Source: Pleodorina starrii
Lineage: Eukaryota > Chlorophyta > Chlorophyceae > Chlamydomonadales > Volvocaceae
NCBI GenBank assembly: GCA_030267565.1
Contig: BRXU01000033.1
Span: 372,001-436,000 of the forward strand
Length of the DNA: 64,000 bases
Direction: 5' to 3'
Part shown: piece by piece, positions 1 through 11,500 of the stretch
Position numbering within the stretch: the stretch's first letter is position 1
How the letters are laid out: each line of letters opens with the position of its first letter
Program-made: the position numbers and the translations under genes
Notes under the pieces: generated by a model
What the model saw: only the letters and a program-made list of their open reading frames with translations
Told to the model about the DNA's origin: nothing
Databases searched by the model: none

Positions 1-1782
1 GGCGTCGATCGCCGCCTGGCTGCGCGCCCGCGCCTCGGTCTGCTTGGCTGGGTCGGGCTGGTCGGGCACCGAATAGAAGACACTGGTCTGGCCGCGGGGC
101 TGCTGGAGGGGACCTGCAGGGCACGGATGCATGGTAGGTGTACCCGCCTCATTGAGATCCTGACCTTCAGGGCTGGATAGGGACAATGCACCGTGACATG
201 TTCACAAGGAGTAAGTAAGCCCGTATCACCCAAGAAACGAAGAGGACATGGTACTGCTGAATTGTGTCTGGACACAGGGCTGGGATCGCCATCACGCAAC
301 GGGTGAAGCGCCCCGTAGCTCACCTCCGTTACCCGGTGCGGCAGTGGATGTTAGGAACATCTTCCAGCTGATCTGCACGGTAATGCGCGGTGGCAAAACG
401 GTTGAGGGACGGGGCCGCGCGACAGACGGGCGTGCCACAGATGGCGGCAGCTGCTGCAGCAGCAGCAGCAGCAGCAGGCACAACCAATGGGCAAGGGAGG
501 GCCTAGCCCTTGATACCTGCACGGACATGCATCGATCTCTTGGAGCACGCCTTCTGGGGGAAAACGGCTGCGTTCGTACGTACACGGCGAGGTGGGCGCG
601 CCTAGCTGTCCCCAAGCCAAGCTCCTCCGCCAAACCTACACCCCACCCGCCTCAGATGCAGCCACGCACCGATCACCCAAGTGTCTAAAACACAATAAGG
701 TAGACGCCTTAGACGACCGGGAATCCAATCAATCTGATTAATCAAAATCCAACCAGCCAGCAGCTCCACCGCGCGAGAAGAAACAGTGTCTCAGCCGACC
801 GCCCTGAGCGCTTTTGAGAGCTCACCCAGGGGAAGAAGCCGCCGCACTGGGGGCACTTGCGCAGGTACTTGTCGCGGCCCGGCCCTGAGGAGGGCACCAG
901 GCCTCGCCCGCCGCACTGCTCGCAGCGCAGCTGGATAATCTGCCGACGACAGCGAGCACAGCGGCAGTAACAGCGGTAATTCGCCGCGTGGGAGGGACGC
1001 GCTTGCGGAGCTTTAGGGTTTCGCAAGCAAGGCCTCGAATGGAAATCCGTGTTGGCGCTGCCACAGCACAGTGTTACGTAGTTACGTACGGTACCCGGCG
1101 CACAGCTCTAAAACAAAAACCTCGACAGCAGGTCAACAGCAGGTCAACAGCAGAATTTTCAGTTGCGACACTTAGAGCTGCGTTGGCTCTGGACATAGCG
1201 AAAGTAAACTCACAATGCGCTTCCCGAACTCGTACGAGCCAATCAGGAAGGGAACCACTCCCGCCACAAAGCCCAGCCAAATCTCCCAGCCCGGCTCCAC
1301 AGGACTCGGCACGTAGCCGACCGGCACGACCGACGTCACGGCCCCCGCCGCCAGCTCCGCAGCCGTGACGTCAATGCCGGACGCTGGCATCCCCACCGCC
1401 GTCGCCGCTGCTGCTGCTGCCGCTGTTGACACCTCCTCTGCAGCTGCCTGCGAGGCGGTCACTGAGTCGGGCCAGGGGTCCCTAGAGTTAGGACACTAGC
1501 CTTGGCGCGGTCACCCAAGCGCAGAAGAAGACAAGACAAGACCGAAACAACATCGCAATCCGACAGTGACATTCGCGAGTGAGTGGCGCCTCATGTGTGG
1601 GACTCATTAATGTCCACTTAACAAATCGTGCAACGGTAATCCCACAAGCGCTCCTCGCCCCACCCTCCTCTCCCGTCCTGCGCTCCTCAACCCTCCACCT
1701 GCATTGAGCCCTAGGGCCGCTTGTCTCCCCCTCACTCACCTGCAGTGCAGAGCGAGCCCACTAGGGCTGCCCCAGAAGCCAT
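1..1782 (-). CDS. DnaJ-type zinc-finger membrane protein, plastid-type (3' end off the window)
   Basis: Four exons in phase on the minus strand: 1782-1740, 1437-1214, 939-826 and 102-1, the last running off the left edge. The start is ATG at 1782 (MASGAALVGSLCTA), placed because the next exon has no ATG and the phase-1 junction joins cleanly. Visible order: an Ala/Val-rich N-terminus, one membrane segment (IWLGFVAGVVPFLIGSYEF, about residues 68-86), then two CxxCxG half-sites (CEQCGGRG and CPQCGG) as in DnaJ-type cysteine-rich domains, then a polar Gln/Ala-rich stretch. The combination of one membrane helix and one DnaJ-like zinc finger occurs in plant and algal plastid proteins; no J domain is seen. 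A role as a thylakoid or envelope assembly/thiol factor is inference. The C-terminus is missing. The third intron (825-103) carries a GCA repeat. Confidence 0.72.
455..479. repeat. GCA/CAG trinucleotide microsatellite
   Basis: About eight uninterrupted GCA units inside the last visible intron of the zinc-finger membrane protein gene. It appears non-coding. Confidence 0.85.
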
Positions 1783-2901
1783 CTCGCGGGGAATGAGTTG
1801 CCATTGCCCGCCGCCCACCACGGCTCCCACTCGCCCGTGCCTGCATCGCCCGCTGCTGCAGCACTCCGGCTTGTAACCTTCACGAGACGGGTTCGGCTCG
1901 GACTGCGGCAGCCGGGCCGGGCGGCGACGGGCGGAGGCCGCGGTCGGAGCTGCCACTGCATTCTGCGGCCCCGCAGATGCGGAGCAGCAGACCGCGCTGC
2001 GGCAGGGCGTGCCTGACGTGGGTGAAGGCCATGACCGCAGGCCGTCCCATGGACCCTGCGTCATGTCCGGCGGTGTCCAGAGGGGAATAACAAGCGGCAT
2101 GATTCAACCAGGGCATAACTCAAGATAGGTTTCTCCCGACCGCAGTTTGGTCTGCACAGGCCGGCGCAGACGGCAAAGCACAGTACACACACAATGCGTC
2201 GACAAGCTCGCAACACCCGGCTTCACGCAAGGCAGCCGTGCCCTGGACTGAGAATGCGGCCATATGCCGCTAATAGTTGTATCGCCATGGGTATGCAGCG
2301 CCCGCCGTGAAAGGCGCGCTTAATTCCTTACCCTGTTAGCAACCGAGGTGGGGGCAGGGCGCTCAAGTAATCCAGAAACACTGGCCCGACCTTGGCAAGA
2401 GCTTCTTTGTAGAAATATATGTGTCATGCTGAGGCTCTGTCCAAAATAAATCGACGCCACACGAGAAATTAAAGGAAGGAAAGGAGCGTCCTTTTAGCTG
2501 AGCGCGTTCATTATTTGTCCTGAGAACCGAAGTCACATTCGGTACCATGCGTATTTGGGAAGTTGGAAACTGGAAGGCGAGTCGCGGAGTTGCAAGTACG
2601 ACGAACGGTAAGCTGTGTGGTCAGCGCTGCGAAGGCCGTTCCCTTGCACCGTAGCCCTTCACATTTGCCTCGCGCGGATTGCTGCATTTCTCTGCTGTAT
2701 GCACAAAGCTCGAATACACGCTGACTTGACACTGCCCCCCGTGACACTGCTTGCACACCGTCGTCAAAAATGCGCACAGCCCTAGCAACGGCAAGAATGG
2801 TAAATGCCTCCAGATTTTCTCCTTTTTTATCTTGGGGTCTACTGTCATTTTTACCGCCAATAATTGGACGTCGAACCTAACGCGAAACAGTTGAAGGAGC
2901 C
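1783..2901. other. Divergent intergenic region
   Basis: Upstream region shared by the minus-strand zinc-finger membrane protein gene (start 1782) and the plus-strand DCC gene (start 2902). I see no coding similarity. It should hold both promoters and 5' UTRs, but no motif was strong enough to call. Confidence 0.6.
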
Positions 2902-5517
2902 ATGTACGTTCCTTCCGACAATATTCCTTCCTTGGCGTTACATGCTGTAGATTTCACCTCTGGCGACATGTCGTATCGCACCCCGGCCAGCGCGGGCGCT
3001 TCTGGTGCGAGCGAGCAGCTCCGCTTCATCGGCAGCGACAGGTGGGTCGCTCGCAGACCCTGTGTCGGCACGCTCTCCTCTACCAACGAGCCATTTCAGC
3101 ATCTGCCTCTGCATTGTCGCCTTCGACACCGATAGGCAATGCACCTTCGGCTCTCCTCGGCTTGTGGTTCCGGAGCTTCCAATACGATCCCTGTACCCAT
3201 AGATCAGGCCAGCAACGCTGAACCCCACCCCCCGGCCCCGGTCTACCGGGCCCCCAACCACTCATCCACACAGCTTCTCCCGCCGAGGCCGTGCCCCGGC
3301 CATCCTGGGACATCCGGCTGCTGTACGACGGCGACTGCCCACTTTGCCTCAAGGTGCGCGAACTGAAGGTGACCCTTGAGCCCTGACCCTTGCCCGTCTG
3401 CGGTTATCAGTTCCGACGGGGCCAGTTTCGCAATTGCCTTCGGGCTGGGAAGTCACCACTAAACAGGAGCCGGGCGCTTGCCTCGCTAGGGATGAGCAAC
3501 GAGTGTCTTCGCCTAATGAGGCGCTTCGTGTGCGAGGGGCGCTCCCCGGTGGTCCTTCCTGTCGGGCGCTGGGCGCGCCGGGCTGCGGAACAGCACGCTG
3601 CGCGCACGTGCGGGTTCCTCCACGGCGGTCGGTAACGCGCAGTTGCATGGACTGCAGCGGCGGGGGGCTGCCGTCGCCTTGTCCCCCAGGCCAGGCCGCC
3701 GTCCGGCGAATGCAGAGCGACCTCTGGGGGCTTTTGCCATCCCTCTTTCAGTTCCGTCCTTTCACCCGCGTGCGCCCCTCCTCCACCTGCCCGTGGCTCC
3801 CTGCTGCGCAGGAAGTCAACTTCCTGCGATCGTAAGTGGGGCACCCCGAGGGAGCTATTCCATGAGGGGACATTCGCCCGGACAACCGGACGGCGCGCCC
3901 TTCCCTCCCTGGATTGGGCGGTGCACGATGGGAATGGCGGCGAGGGCACGTATGCCTCTGCAGCATTGCGACCATTACCGCGTCTGTTTGCCCCTCTGGG
4001 CCCCCACAGGCGTAACCAGGCGGGTAAGGTTGTCTTCGTGGACATTGCCAGCCCGGAGTACGACCCCGCGCAGAACGCGGGCATCTCTTTTGAGCAGGTA
4101 GGGAGCGAGGGGCTGCAACGATTCCTGAAGGGCACGGCCGGGGTCGATTAACGCTGGATCGTGGGAGACACGGCGCGTTAGGTGGCCAGCCTGTGGCAAG
4201 GAGACAGACTGTCGCACTACGGGCGTGTTCTTACGGATCTTACTAGCCGCGCTTTGAGACGGCAACCTGGTACTGGGCACGCCGGTGGACCGAAGGGAGC
4301 GTCCGTGCCGCGCCAATGACGCCGGTAATATGTTGGACATGTCTGGTATATCAGCAAGGAACGCAAGCGCGCGGTGTCGTGTCTGTATTACTGAGCCCGA
4401 GCCCGTACGCGTCGCGCGCGCCAAGTCTCGTCCCTCCACCGCTCTGCACGCCGCAGGCCATGGCGACAATCCACGGCGTCACCGCCGAGGGTACGCGCTC
4501 GCAGTGTGGGCGGAAGGTCGTCATTTGGGGTTGGTGGCGTGTTGCCGTACACAGTACTGCCCTACCTGAATCCAGGCAACTCGAGGGCCAGTCGCAGCTG
4601 TTGGTCTGGTTGAGACGCTGACCTTCCTGTACTTCTGTTGGTCACATTGGCGGCTTATTGCTTTGGACTTTTGTACTATATATATCCCCGCTCTCTCTCC
4701 TGGTCCCGTCAAGGCAGGCCCAATGCAAACCCAAAGGCTGGCCGCAGAGCTTACTAATCCCCGTTCCTTATTGCCCTTGCGCGCCAGTCACGTGCCTTGG
4801 ACAAGTCATCGCCCTAACCTTACAACTTGACACCCGCCGCGAACCCGCAGGCCGTGTGTACACAGGAGTAGAGGTGTTCCGGCTTGTTTACGAGGCGGTG
4901 GGGCTTGGCTGGGTGTACGCCATTACAAAGTGAGCAAAGATGAGCTGAGTTGGGCATCTTGGGGGGCGTATCGAGCAATCACTTCTGCTGGTGGAGTGTG
5001 CCTTGACGAACAGCTTTGTGCCCCGTTGCGATAGGCACACAGCACATTGGCCCGCAAATGGAAGTCGGGTCGAGCGGCGTATGCATTCTCTCCTCGGGTG
5101 TATGTACCTTTATGCCCGCAGCAGTACATGGGGGTCGGTGCAAAAAAGATACCCCAGTATGCAGGCGCCGAGGGGCTCATTCCTCACGTCGTATACGACT
5201 ACAACCGCTGAACAGCAGGGCGACATCGGGGCACGTCCGGGCGGTGCGCGCGTTGCCAGCGCACTCCGCCTTCAGCTGATGGCTTTGGTCGCTCTAGCTT
5301 ATGCTGCCGCTGTGCCCAACGCCCGTCGCACAGGAATCCCGCCGTACTGGCGCTCGCCAACAGTGTGTACGATGTGTGGGCCAAGTACCGTACGCAGCTG
5401 ACGGGGCGGGAGGCGCTGGAAGTGCTGCTGGAGCGACGGAAGCTGGAGGCGGCGGGCAAGGCGTCGTGCCGGACAGTGGATGCGGCGACAGGCGACGCCA
5501 AGCAGTGTGATCTGTGA
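2902..5517 (+). CDS. DCC-family (DUF393) thiol-disulfide oxidoreductase-like protein
   Basis: Seven exons: 2902-3004 (an alternative donor at 3041 gives the wrong phase), 3274-3353, 3812-3831, 4010-4097, 4457-4490, 4851-4929 and 5334-5517. All other junctions join in phase. The product has the DCC signature YDGDCPLCLKEVNFLR, with DxxC/CxxC in the first conserved block, then VVFVDIAS, then the conserved AMATIHGVTAEG and a GLGWVYAITK-NPAVLALANSVYDVWAKYR block typical of the longer plant and bacterial members. This family is predicted to be thioredoxin-fold; the exact substrate is not known. The first about 34 residues could be an organelle-targeting extension, but only weakly so. TGA stop at 5515-5517. 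Exon 1 is the least certain part. Confidence 0.85.
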
Positions 5518-7373
5518 GTGCAGTCTATGATCTATGAGAGCATGAGATGCAGGAGAGGGTTAGAAGTGGCGGAGAGCGTCAGGCGGGAGTGGAGGCAAGG
5601 GTGTTAAGAGAGCGGGGCGGAGTGTGGTGCAGTACAACGGCAGGACAAGTGTAGCGCGCATGACCGGTTAGAGCTTTGACCTGGTTTCGTGTTGTGATTT
5701 GTGACGTTTTCATCGCTCCTTGTCGAGCCCTAAATGGCGTACTATTATAAAAGCATCGAATGAATGGGGTGGCAGTGGGTCCAGAGGACAGCCGGGCGCC
5801 GGTGCATTGTGTGTCTCTTGATTGTTTTTAGACCCGAGGGCTGCATACCGTATGTGCAGAGGACGGTGACGGCTGGTTGGCCTGCGGCCTTGGAGGGCAG
5901 AGGGCTTCAGCCAGGCAAGGGCACCGGAGAGGTGAGAGCTCCTTTGTCTGTAGGGAGACGAATCGTGCGGGGCTTCGAGGTTCAGCGAAACGAGCCTTAC
6001 CTTGGGCTGAGACACCGTAGACTATGCCTGCCATCCACAGCGGAGGCGGCTGCCTGCCCGTGGCAAGGACGCCTGCCAGGTTTTGTAGCTCCTTACTGCC
6101 TGGTCTGGCCTGGTTGCGTTACAGCAGGTATGACACGCGAGGTCAACTGTTAGCCGCCGAAAAGGTCGTTTGTATTTGCAGAGCCTCCTCAGTCCGAAGG
6201 CTCTCCAAGCCGTCTGCGATCTTGCGCTCCCCAGCAGAAGGAGCGGCCAGCGAGGAACGAGGTCCGCTGGGACCTGGGAGGCAGCTGATTCAGGGCACGT
6301 CCCTCGCTGTCCAGGGGCAAGCGAACTGGAGGCGAACCGTGTCCAGGGGCGAACTGGACGCAGCGCGTTACAATGCCGCCAATGCAGTCTTGTGCTGCCC
6401 GCGTGCAGCCATGCCGTTTCCTCCATACGAAGCCCCCAGCAGCTGCCATGGCTGACGCCCGGTTGCAAGGAGCGCGTGTCAAGGAGGGCGTGTGGACATC
6501 ACGCAAGCTTCCCCGAGGATGCGACCATCATGCAACGCCCTCTGCAACCCCTTGTACCGGGACGCCTTCGCCTGACGGCCAATATCGCTGCCGCTCCCTC
6601 CAGCTGGTCGACCCGCCAATCGTTACCTGCACCGGACCCCGCACGTGCTTCGCTCGCCCCGTGGTCCTAAACACACCGCCGCTGGGCACCGCCGTGAGAG
6701 ACAGACCATACGGTATACGCACCGGGGCGACATAGAATGGACAGTCCCAGACACGGCCCGCTGCGGTGAACGCCTTTCCGGCGCCGCTTTGAGCAAGCGC
6801 CATAACTGTGGGTGCGTGTCTGGGGCTCACGTCCGTGTCCCGGCGTCGAAGGCGACAAGCCGATGCTGTGTTTCGTCGCATCCGCGCACCATGCCTTCTC
6901 CGTCAGTTTTCACGCAACTACCGTTGTATTCGTCCAGTACGACGGCCCAGGCCCCAAGTGACCCCGCATTTCTCTCCGCCTGTCTGTCTGCCTGCCTGCG
7001 CCGCGCTAAGTCTGTGCCCCACACGATCCCAAGAGACGCCGCCTAATTACCACGACAACCTGCCTTCCCTCCTGCCAGTTTAGGGGCCAACGAGCCATCG
7101 CCCGAACACCGCCCCCAGATGCACGTGCAGTTTCGGACGGAACATCCGATCTTCGTGTCCAGGCCCATGCCGCGTCGCCCAGCTTACTCCTGCCTGATGC
7201 AGCCCAAACCCGCGCGACTACCAGCTCGCTCGCCCGCGCACCACCGGACCGGCCCCGGCCCCGTTCCCCCCGCCCTGGCTGGCAGCAGCAACCGGATGGG
7301 GTCCCACCTGCGGCCGAGGCTGCTCCGAAACGTGTTGCTGCAACATGTTGCCGCATTGCCCCCATGGCACCAT
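5518..7373. other. Convergent intergenic region
   Basis: Lies between the 3' ends of the DCC gene and the tyrosyl-tRNA synthetase gene. Open frames exist but look like GC-driven noise, with no conserved domain and no consistent splice structure. A short direct duplication (gtccaggggc...gaactgga) occurs near 6300-6360. Confidence 0.55.
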
Positions 7374-10300
7374 CTACTTCGTAACCTTGTACGACTTGAC
7401 CTTTTTGAGCAGCTCTTTGGCCTCCGCGTTGTTCTCGAAGTGGTCGCGGACTGGCTGCAGGATCTCGTTCAAGTGGCGGGACAGGCCGGCCTGCGGAGAA
7501 GAGATCATCGGGGGCCGGGGAGGGCTGGGATGGGAGAAAACAGGGGATTGTGCTACGGTCCCATGTACCCGCCACGCATGTGCCCACCTGCTCCCAGCCC
7601 CACCTATAGCCCTTATCCAGTCCTGGCCCTTGGCCTGATTCCTTCCCCTCCACCACCACCACCTTACCTTGAGGTCCCCCGGGTGCAATCCGCCCTCCTC
7701 GTAGTCCGCCGCCAGCTCCTCAGCACTGGCGTACCGCCGGTCGCCGCCGTGCTCCGCCGGCCGCCGGACCTCGAAGTGGCCAAACCAAGGAAGTACGATG
7801 TACTTGACGTACTCGATGCAGGGGTTGCCGGCAGTCACCTTGGGCGGGCAGTAGGCCTTCTTGATCTTGGTGTTCACCTGCGTTCCGGGGGCGGCCAGTA
7901 GGGCGGGCATCCTCAAACGGCGTGAACATTCTTAAACGGCGTCTCAAACGGGGACGGAAGGAATAAGTGGGAGCGGCAGAGGGGGCAACGCGGCGCAGCG
8001 AGGGAGAGGGGCAACAACGCACAACGCGCTGCGCCGCATAAAACACCAATTCAGCAGAGCGCCAGCACCCCAGAGCACCGCGTTCGCAGGGCATCAACAC
8101 TCAACACAGGCGCAACGACATCTGCCGCACCTCCGCCTCGGTGTCCTCCATGAAGATGGCCGAGTTGGGGTCGCTCTTGCTCATCTTCTCCTGGCCCTCC
8201 AGCAGCCCCGGCATCATCCTGACGAGGGGAACCAGGACGGTAGCGGGGGTATAAAGAAAATTTCGCAGCGGAGAAGGAGACGGCGTTAGCGAACGGGCCC
8301 AGAACCCAGAACGGTAGGGGGGGTTGGAGCATTGCACCGCGCCACAGCGGTTCAGGTAAGCCACCACGAGGGAGAGCCGGTGCCAATGCGGCACAAATGG
8401 CCGAGTCGGTCTGTCTGCAGACTCGGCGACCGCTGCGCTGCGGTACCTGTGCGAGAGGATGATGGGCTTGAGCTTGCGCTTGATGTCATCGCAGTACTCG
8501 CGAGCCAACATGTTGACCTGAAGGTGCGGCGGATCCAATGGCGGCGCGGCGCGGTCAGGCGGTGGCGGGGCCAGAGGCGCAGGGCAGCAGGGTGGTGATG
8601 AATGGCAAGCGGATGTGACAGAGGCCGCGAGGACGGCGGCGGCGGAGTGATAGAGCATCACAGTCCAAAGAGGGAAAAAGAAGTAAGTTAGGACTGCCGT
8701 AACAGAACCGGCCGGCGGTGGGTGATCGCGTATGCACATGGAGGACGCTGCCGCTCTCGCTCTCGCTCTCACTTCCGGTTTTGCAACCTGCGTCAACACT
8801 CCCGACCGGCCAAGCGGCCCCAGTCGCCCACCTTGCGCTGGTCCATGCCCAGCTGGCAAATGTCGGCCTTGAGGAAGAAGATGTCGGCGCACTGCATGCA
8901 GGGGTAGAAGATCTGCGCCGCGCTCAGCTCGTCCGTCTCGTTGCGGCCCATGATCTGGGAGCACCTGTGCACAGGCAAGAAACGGTGGTTGGACGAGATG
9001 CCGGCTCTTGAGATTGGGAGCGAGGTGCCACGGATAGCACAAGGCCGACGGACGACGCGCCGGCACGACAGGCGTGAGCGCGAGCCGACGTGGCGGGAAA
9101 ATGTGGGAGAGAGGACCCGGCGCCGTCGCGGGGGCCAACGGGAGTGGTGTGTACAGGCTACGACCAGCCCATGTGGTTTCGGAGCAGCGCAGCTGACGCC
9201 ATGCATGCGTAGCTGGTGCGCGGGCAGACCCGGGTAAGTACGGCAGCGTCCATGTACAGCAGTCTGCACCCACCGCAAGATGCGCTTGAGGTTGTTCTTC
9301 CGCGCGATATCCATGACCAGCGTCCAGTACTCATCCGGCCGCTTGTTGATCTCCTCGCTACTGGACAAGAACTCCACCTGAGGAACGGGAGGCAAGCGGC
9401 GGGGTGAGGATGACGGACCAGAAGGCCGCACGACGACGACGAGGAGAGGGCACCGGGCCTAGGTGATGCGAGGCCGGTGAAGCGGCTGTAGGCAGGTGTG
9501 GGGACCCCAGTCGTGGGATTGGTGGCAGCTCCAGCCCGAGCATGTATGTGCGCTTGGGACGAAGCAGGGCTCCGAAAACGATTCGCGCCCGATGTACGCG
9601 CATGCGGCCTCGCCAATAGCCCTGTTATAATCCCAACACGGTTACGGCATTCGCTTGCTTTTCATTTTGGGGCCGCTGTCCCGCAATCCGCGCCAGGCCG
9701 TCTGGGCCACGCGCAGGGGGAGCGCAGGGACACCTGGGGGGCAGCTCCTATTTGTCTACCGCTGCAATACCCAAATGGGCCCCGTGTAAGCCCCCCGTGG
9801 CAGACCTTAATTGCGTCACTTCAATACAGGCTTTGTTTTCATGCCCAGCCTTTCTGGTTTCGACAACCCGGCTCGACAACCCGGCAATCGCATCCATAAC
9901 CATGCCAGGGAAGCACCCCCCTCCGAGGGATGATGCCGTCGGGAAGATGGCTGGGGCTTTTTTTGTGTATATCTGCCCCGATCCGCCCACCGCAGGGGAG
10001 TAACAGCACGTGGAGACAGGACAACCCAACAGCTGCGGGACACAGCAGCTCCCTCCCCACCTCGCCCCGCTGCGTTGGAGGGAGACCCGCCTTTACCCGC
10101 ACCACCTCACCTTGGAAAGGTCCATGCCCACCGCCTTCCAGACCTCCACCATGTATTTCCCCACAGTCTGGATCTTCTTCAGATCGCCGCCCATCTTGTT
10201 GTTCAGCTGCGCGAACCAATCGGCCACCCAAAACTTGAAGTGGCATCCTGCCTTGGTCAGCTTGTTGACGTTGATAGCCTTCATCACGCCTTGCGCGATG

Positions 10301-10563
10301 TGCATGCGGCCCGATGGCTCGAAGCCGTCGTAGGCGACGGGCACCGGCTTCTTCGCGAGCAGCGTGCGCAGCTCGTCATCATTGATGCACTCCTCCGCGA
10401 CGCTGCGTGCCAGCGCGAAGCGCTCATCCAGGGTGAGGCCTGACGGGTGCGGTGGTTCCACAGGTGCCGTTGCAGGCACTGCTTCACCGCCGTCGACCTT
10501 CAGCTTGTCCTGAAGCTCCTCAGATGGCGCCGCCGGTGTTGCTGCTGTCTCCGCGCCCGACAT
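7374..10563 (-). CDS. Tyrosyl-tRNA synthetase, eukaryotic cytosolic type
   Basis: Seven exons, all in phase: 10563-10111, 9377-9274, 8964-8832, 8517-8447, 8218-8131, 7877-7668 and 7490-7374; 391 residues. This is a class I aminoacyl-tRNA synthetase that charges tRNA-Tyr. Visible motifs are YDGFEPSG (78-85) followed by the HIGH-like MHIAQG (87-92), a middle block containing NETDELSAAQIFYPCMQ that belongs to the tyrosine pocket, and the KMSKS loop as EKMSKSD (KMSKS 265-269). The sequence IKKAYCPPKV follows, as in plant, fungal and archaeal TyrRS. It ends shortly after the anticodon-recognition helices (LLKKVKSYKVTK) and lacks the EMAPII-like C-terminal domain of animal enzymes. The roughly 40-residue Ala/Pro-rich N-terminus has no clear targeting signal. 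The start is the first ATG at 10563. Confidence 0.95.
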
Positions 10564-11500
10564 TCTGGATATCCGTCTAAAATTATCTAAAGCAACACCG
10601 AATTGCCGTAAGGCACCAGGACAGCTGATCGGATTGAGCGCGCAGGCTTTCGTGTTACAGAACGCCGCCTGTTTCGCAGCAAAGGCCTGGCCAAGGCGCC
10701 AGAGCGCAATAGATGATCGGATTTTTGTCGCAGTTGTGAATTCAATTGATCCAGGCTGTATTCAATGGCACGGTACTACTAATGGAATCGTGCAATTCGT
10801 GCTGTATCGCACCGACCCGCTAAAATCTACTCGCTAACTGACTGTTTTCCTCGTAAAATTTTTGCAAGCGATCAACCGCTTGGCAGGACAACCGTTAACT
10901 GTACGTCACCGTTGGGTGGTTCATGGGGCATCATTCATCTTGCGCAATGGCTTAACAAGTTTTGTGATATCCGTGTAGCAGAACAGAAGGGAGTTATTGA
11001 CTTAGCCTGGCGGTCTTGACAGCAGAGAGGATCCCAACTCGATCGATGAACCCATCCCCACTAGCACTACTGGTTACCCATCGCCTTTTCCAAGGTTAAC
11101 CACGTTTACATATTTATACCTGCGCCCCAGCGGATAGCGCATAACTGTGCAGTCCTATGTCGTTACCCTAGTTCGCAACCACCTCTGCAAGTCGTGGCGG
11201 CTAGAGCTGACGGCACTTGCCAGCGTCGGTGCTGCAAACAGTGCTTTATTGCGCAGTCGTCGAAGTTGGGCCGCTTTACGTTGTGGCGAGGCTCCGAGAC
11301 CTGCTTCGCGAGGCTCAGTGTCACACACGACGAAGTCACCTGGTACCTTCGTGGCGTTGACCGACGAACTCCCGCTTCATCTGGTCATATTGGTGCCGTA
11401 AAGCGACAGCCACTGCGTGGTACCTTCCCCTCTAGTTCAGCGGCAGCAGCGGCGCCACCGTCTGCAGCTGCAGCCCCGACACCGATCGCACGGGGCCCCC
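10564..11500. promoter_or_regulatory. Divergent upstream region of TyrRS and ECD genes
   Basis: This 937-bp region separates the two divergently oriented start codons and is AT-richer than its surroundings. A TATA-like run (tatttata, near 11110) lies about 390 bp before the ECD ATG. Its use as a promoter element is inference. Confidence 0.4.

Noticed and set aside
5764..7083. Possible gene between the DCC protein and TyrRS genes
   Set aside because: Several open frames overlap, but none shows a family motif, a consistent codon pattern, or splice sites that join in phase.
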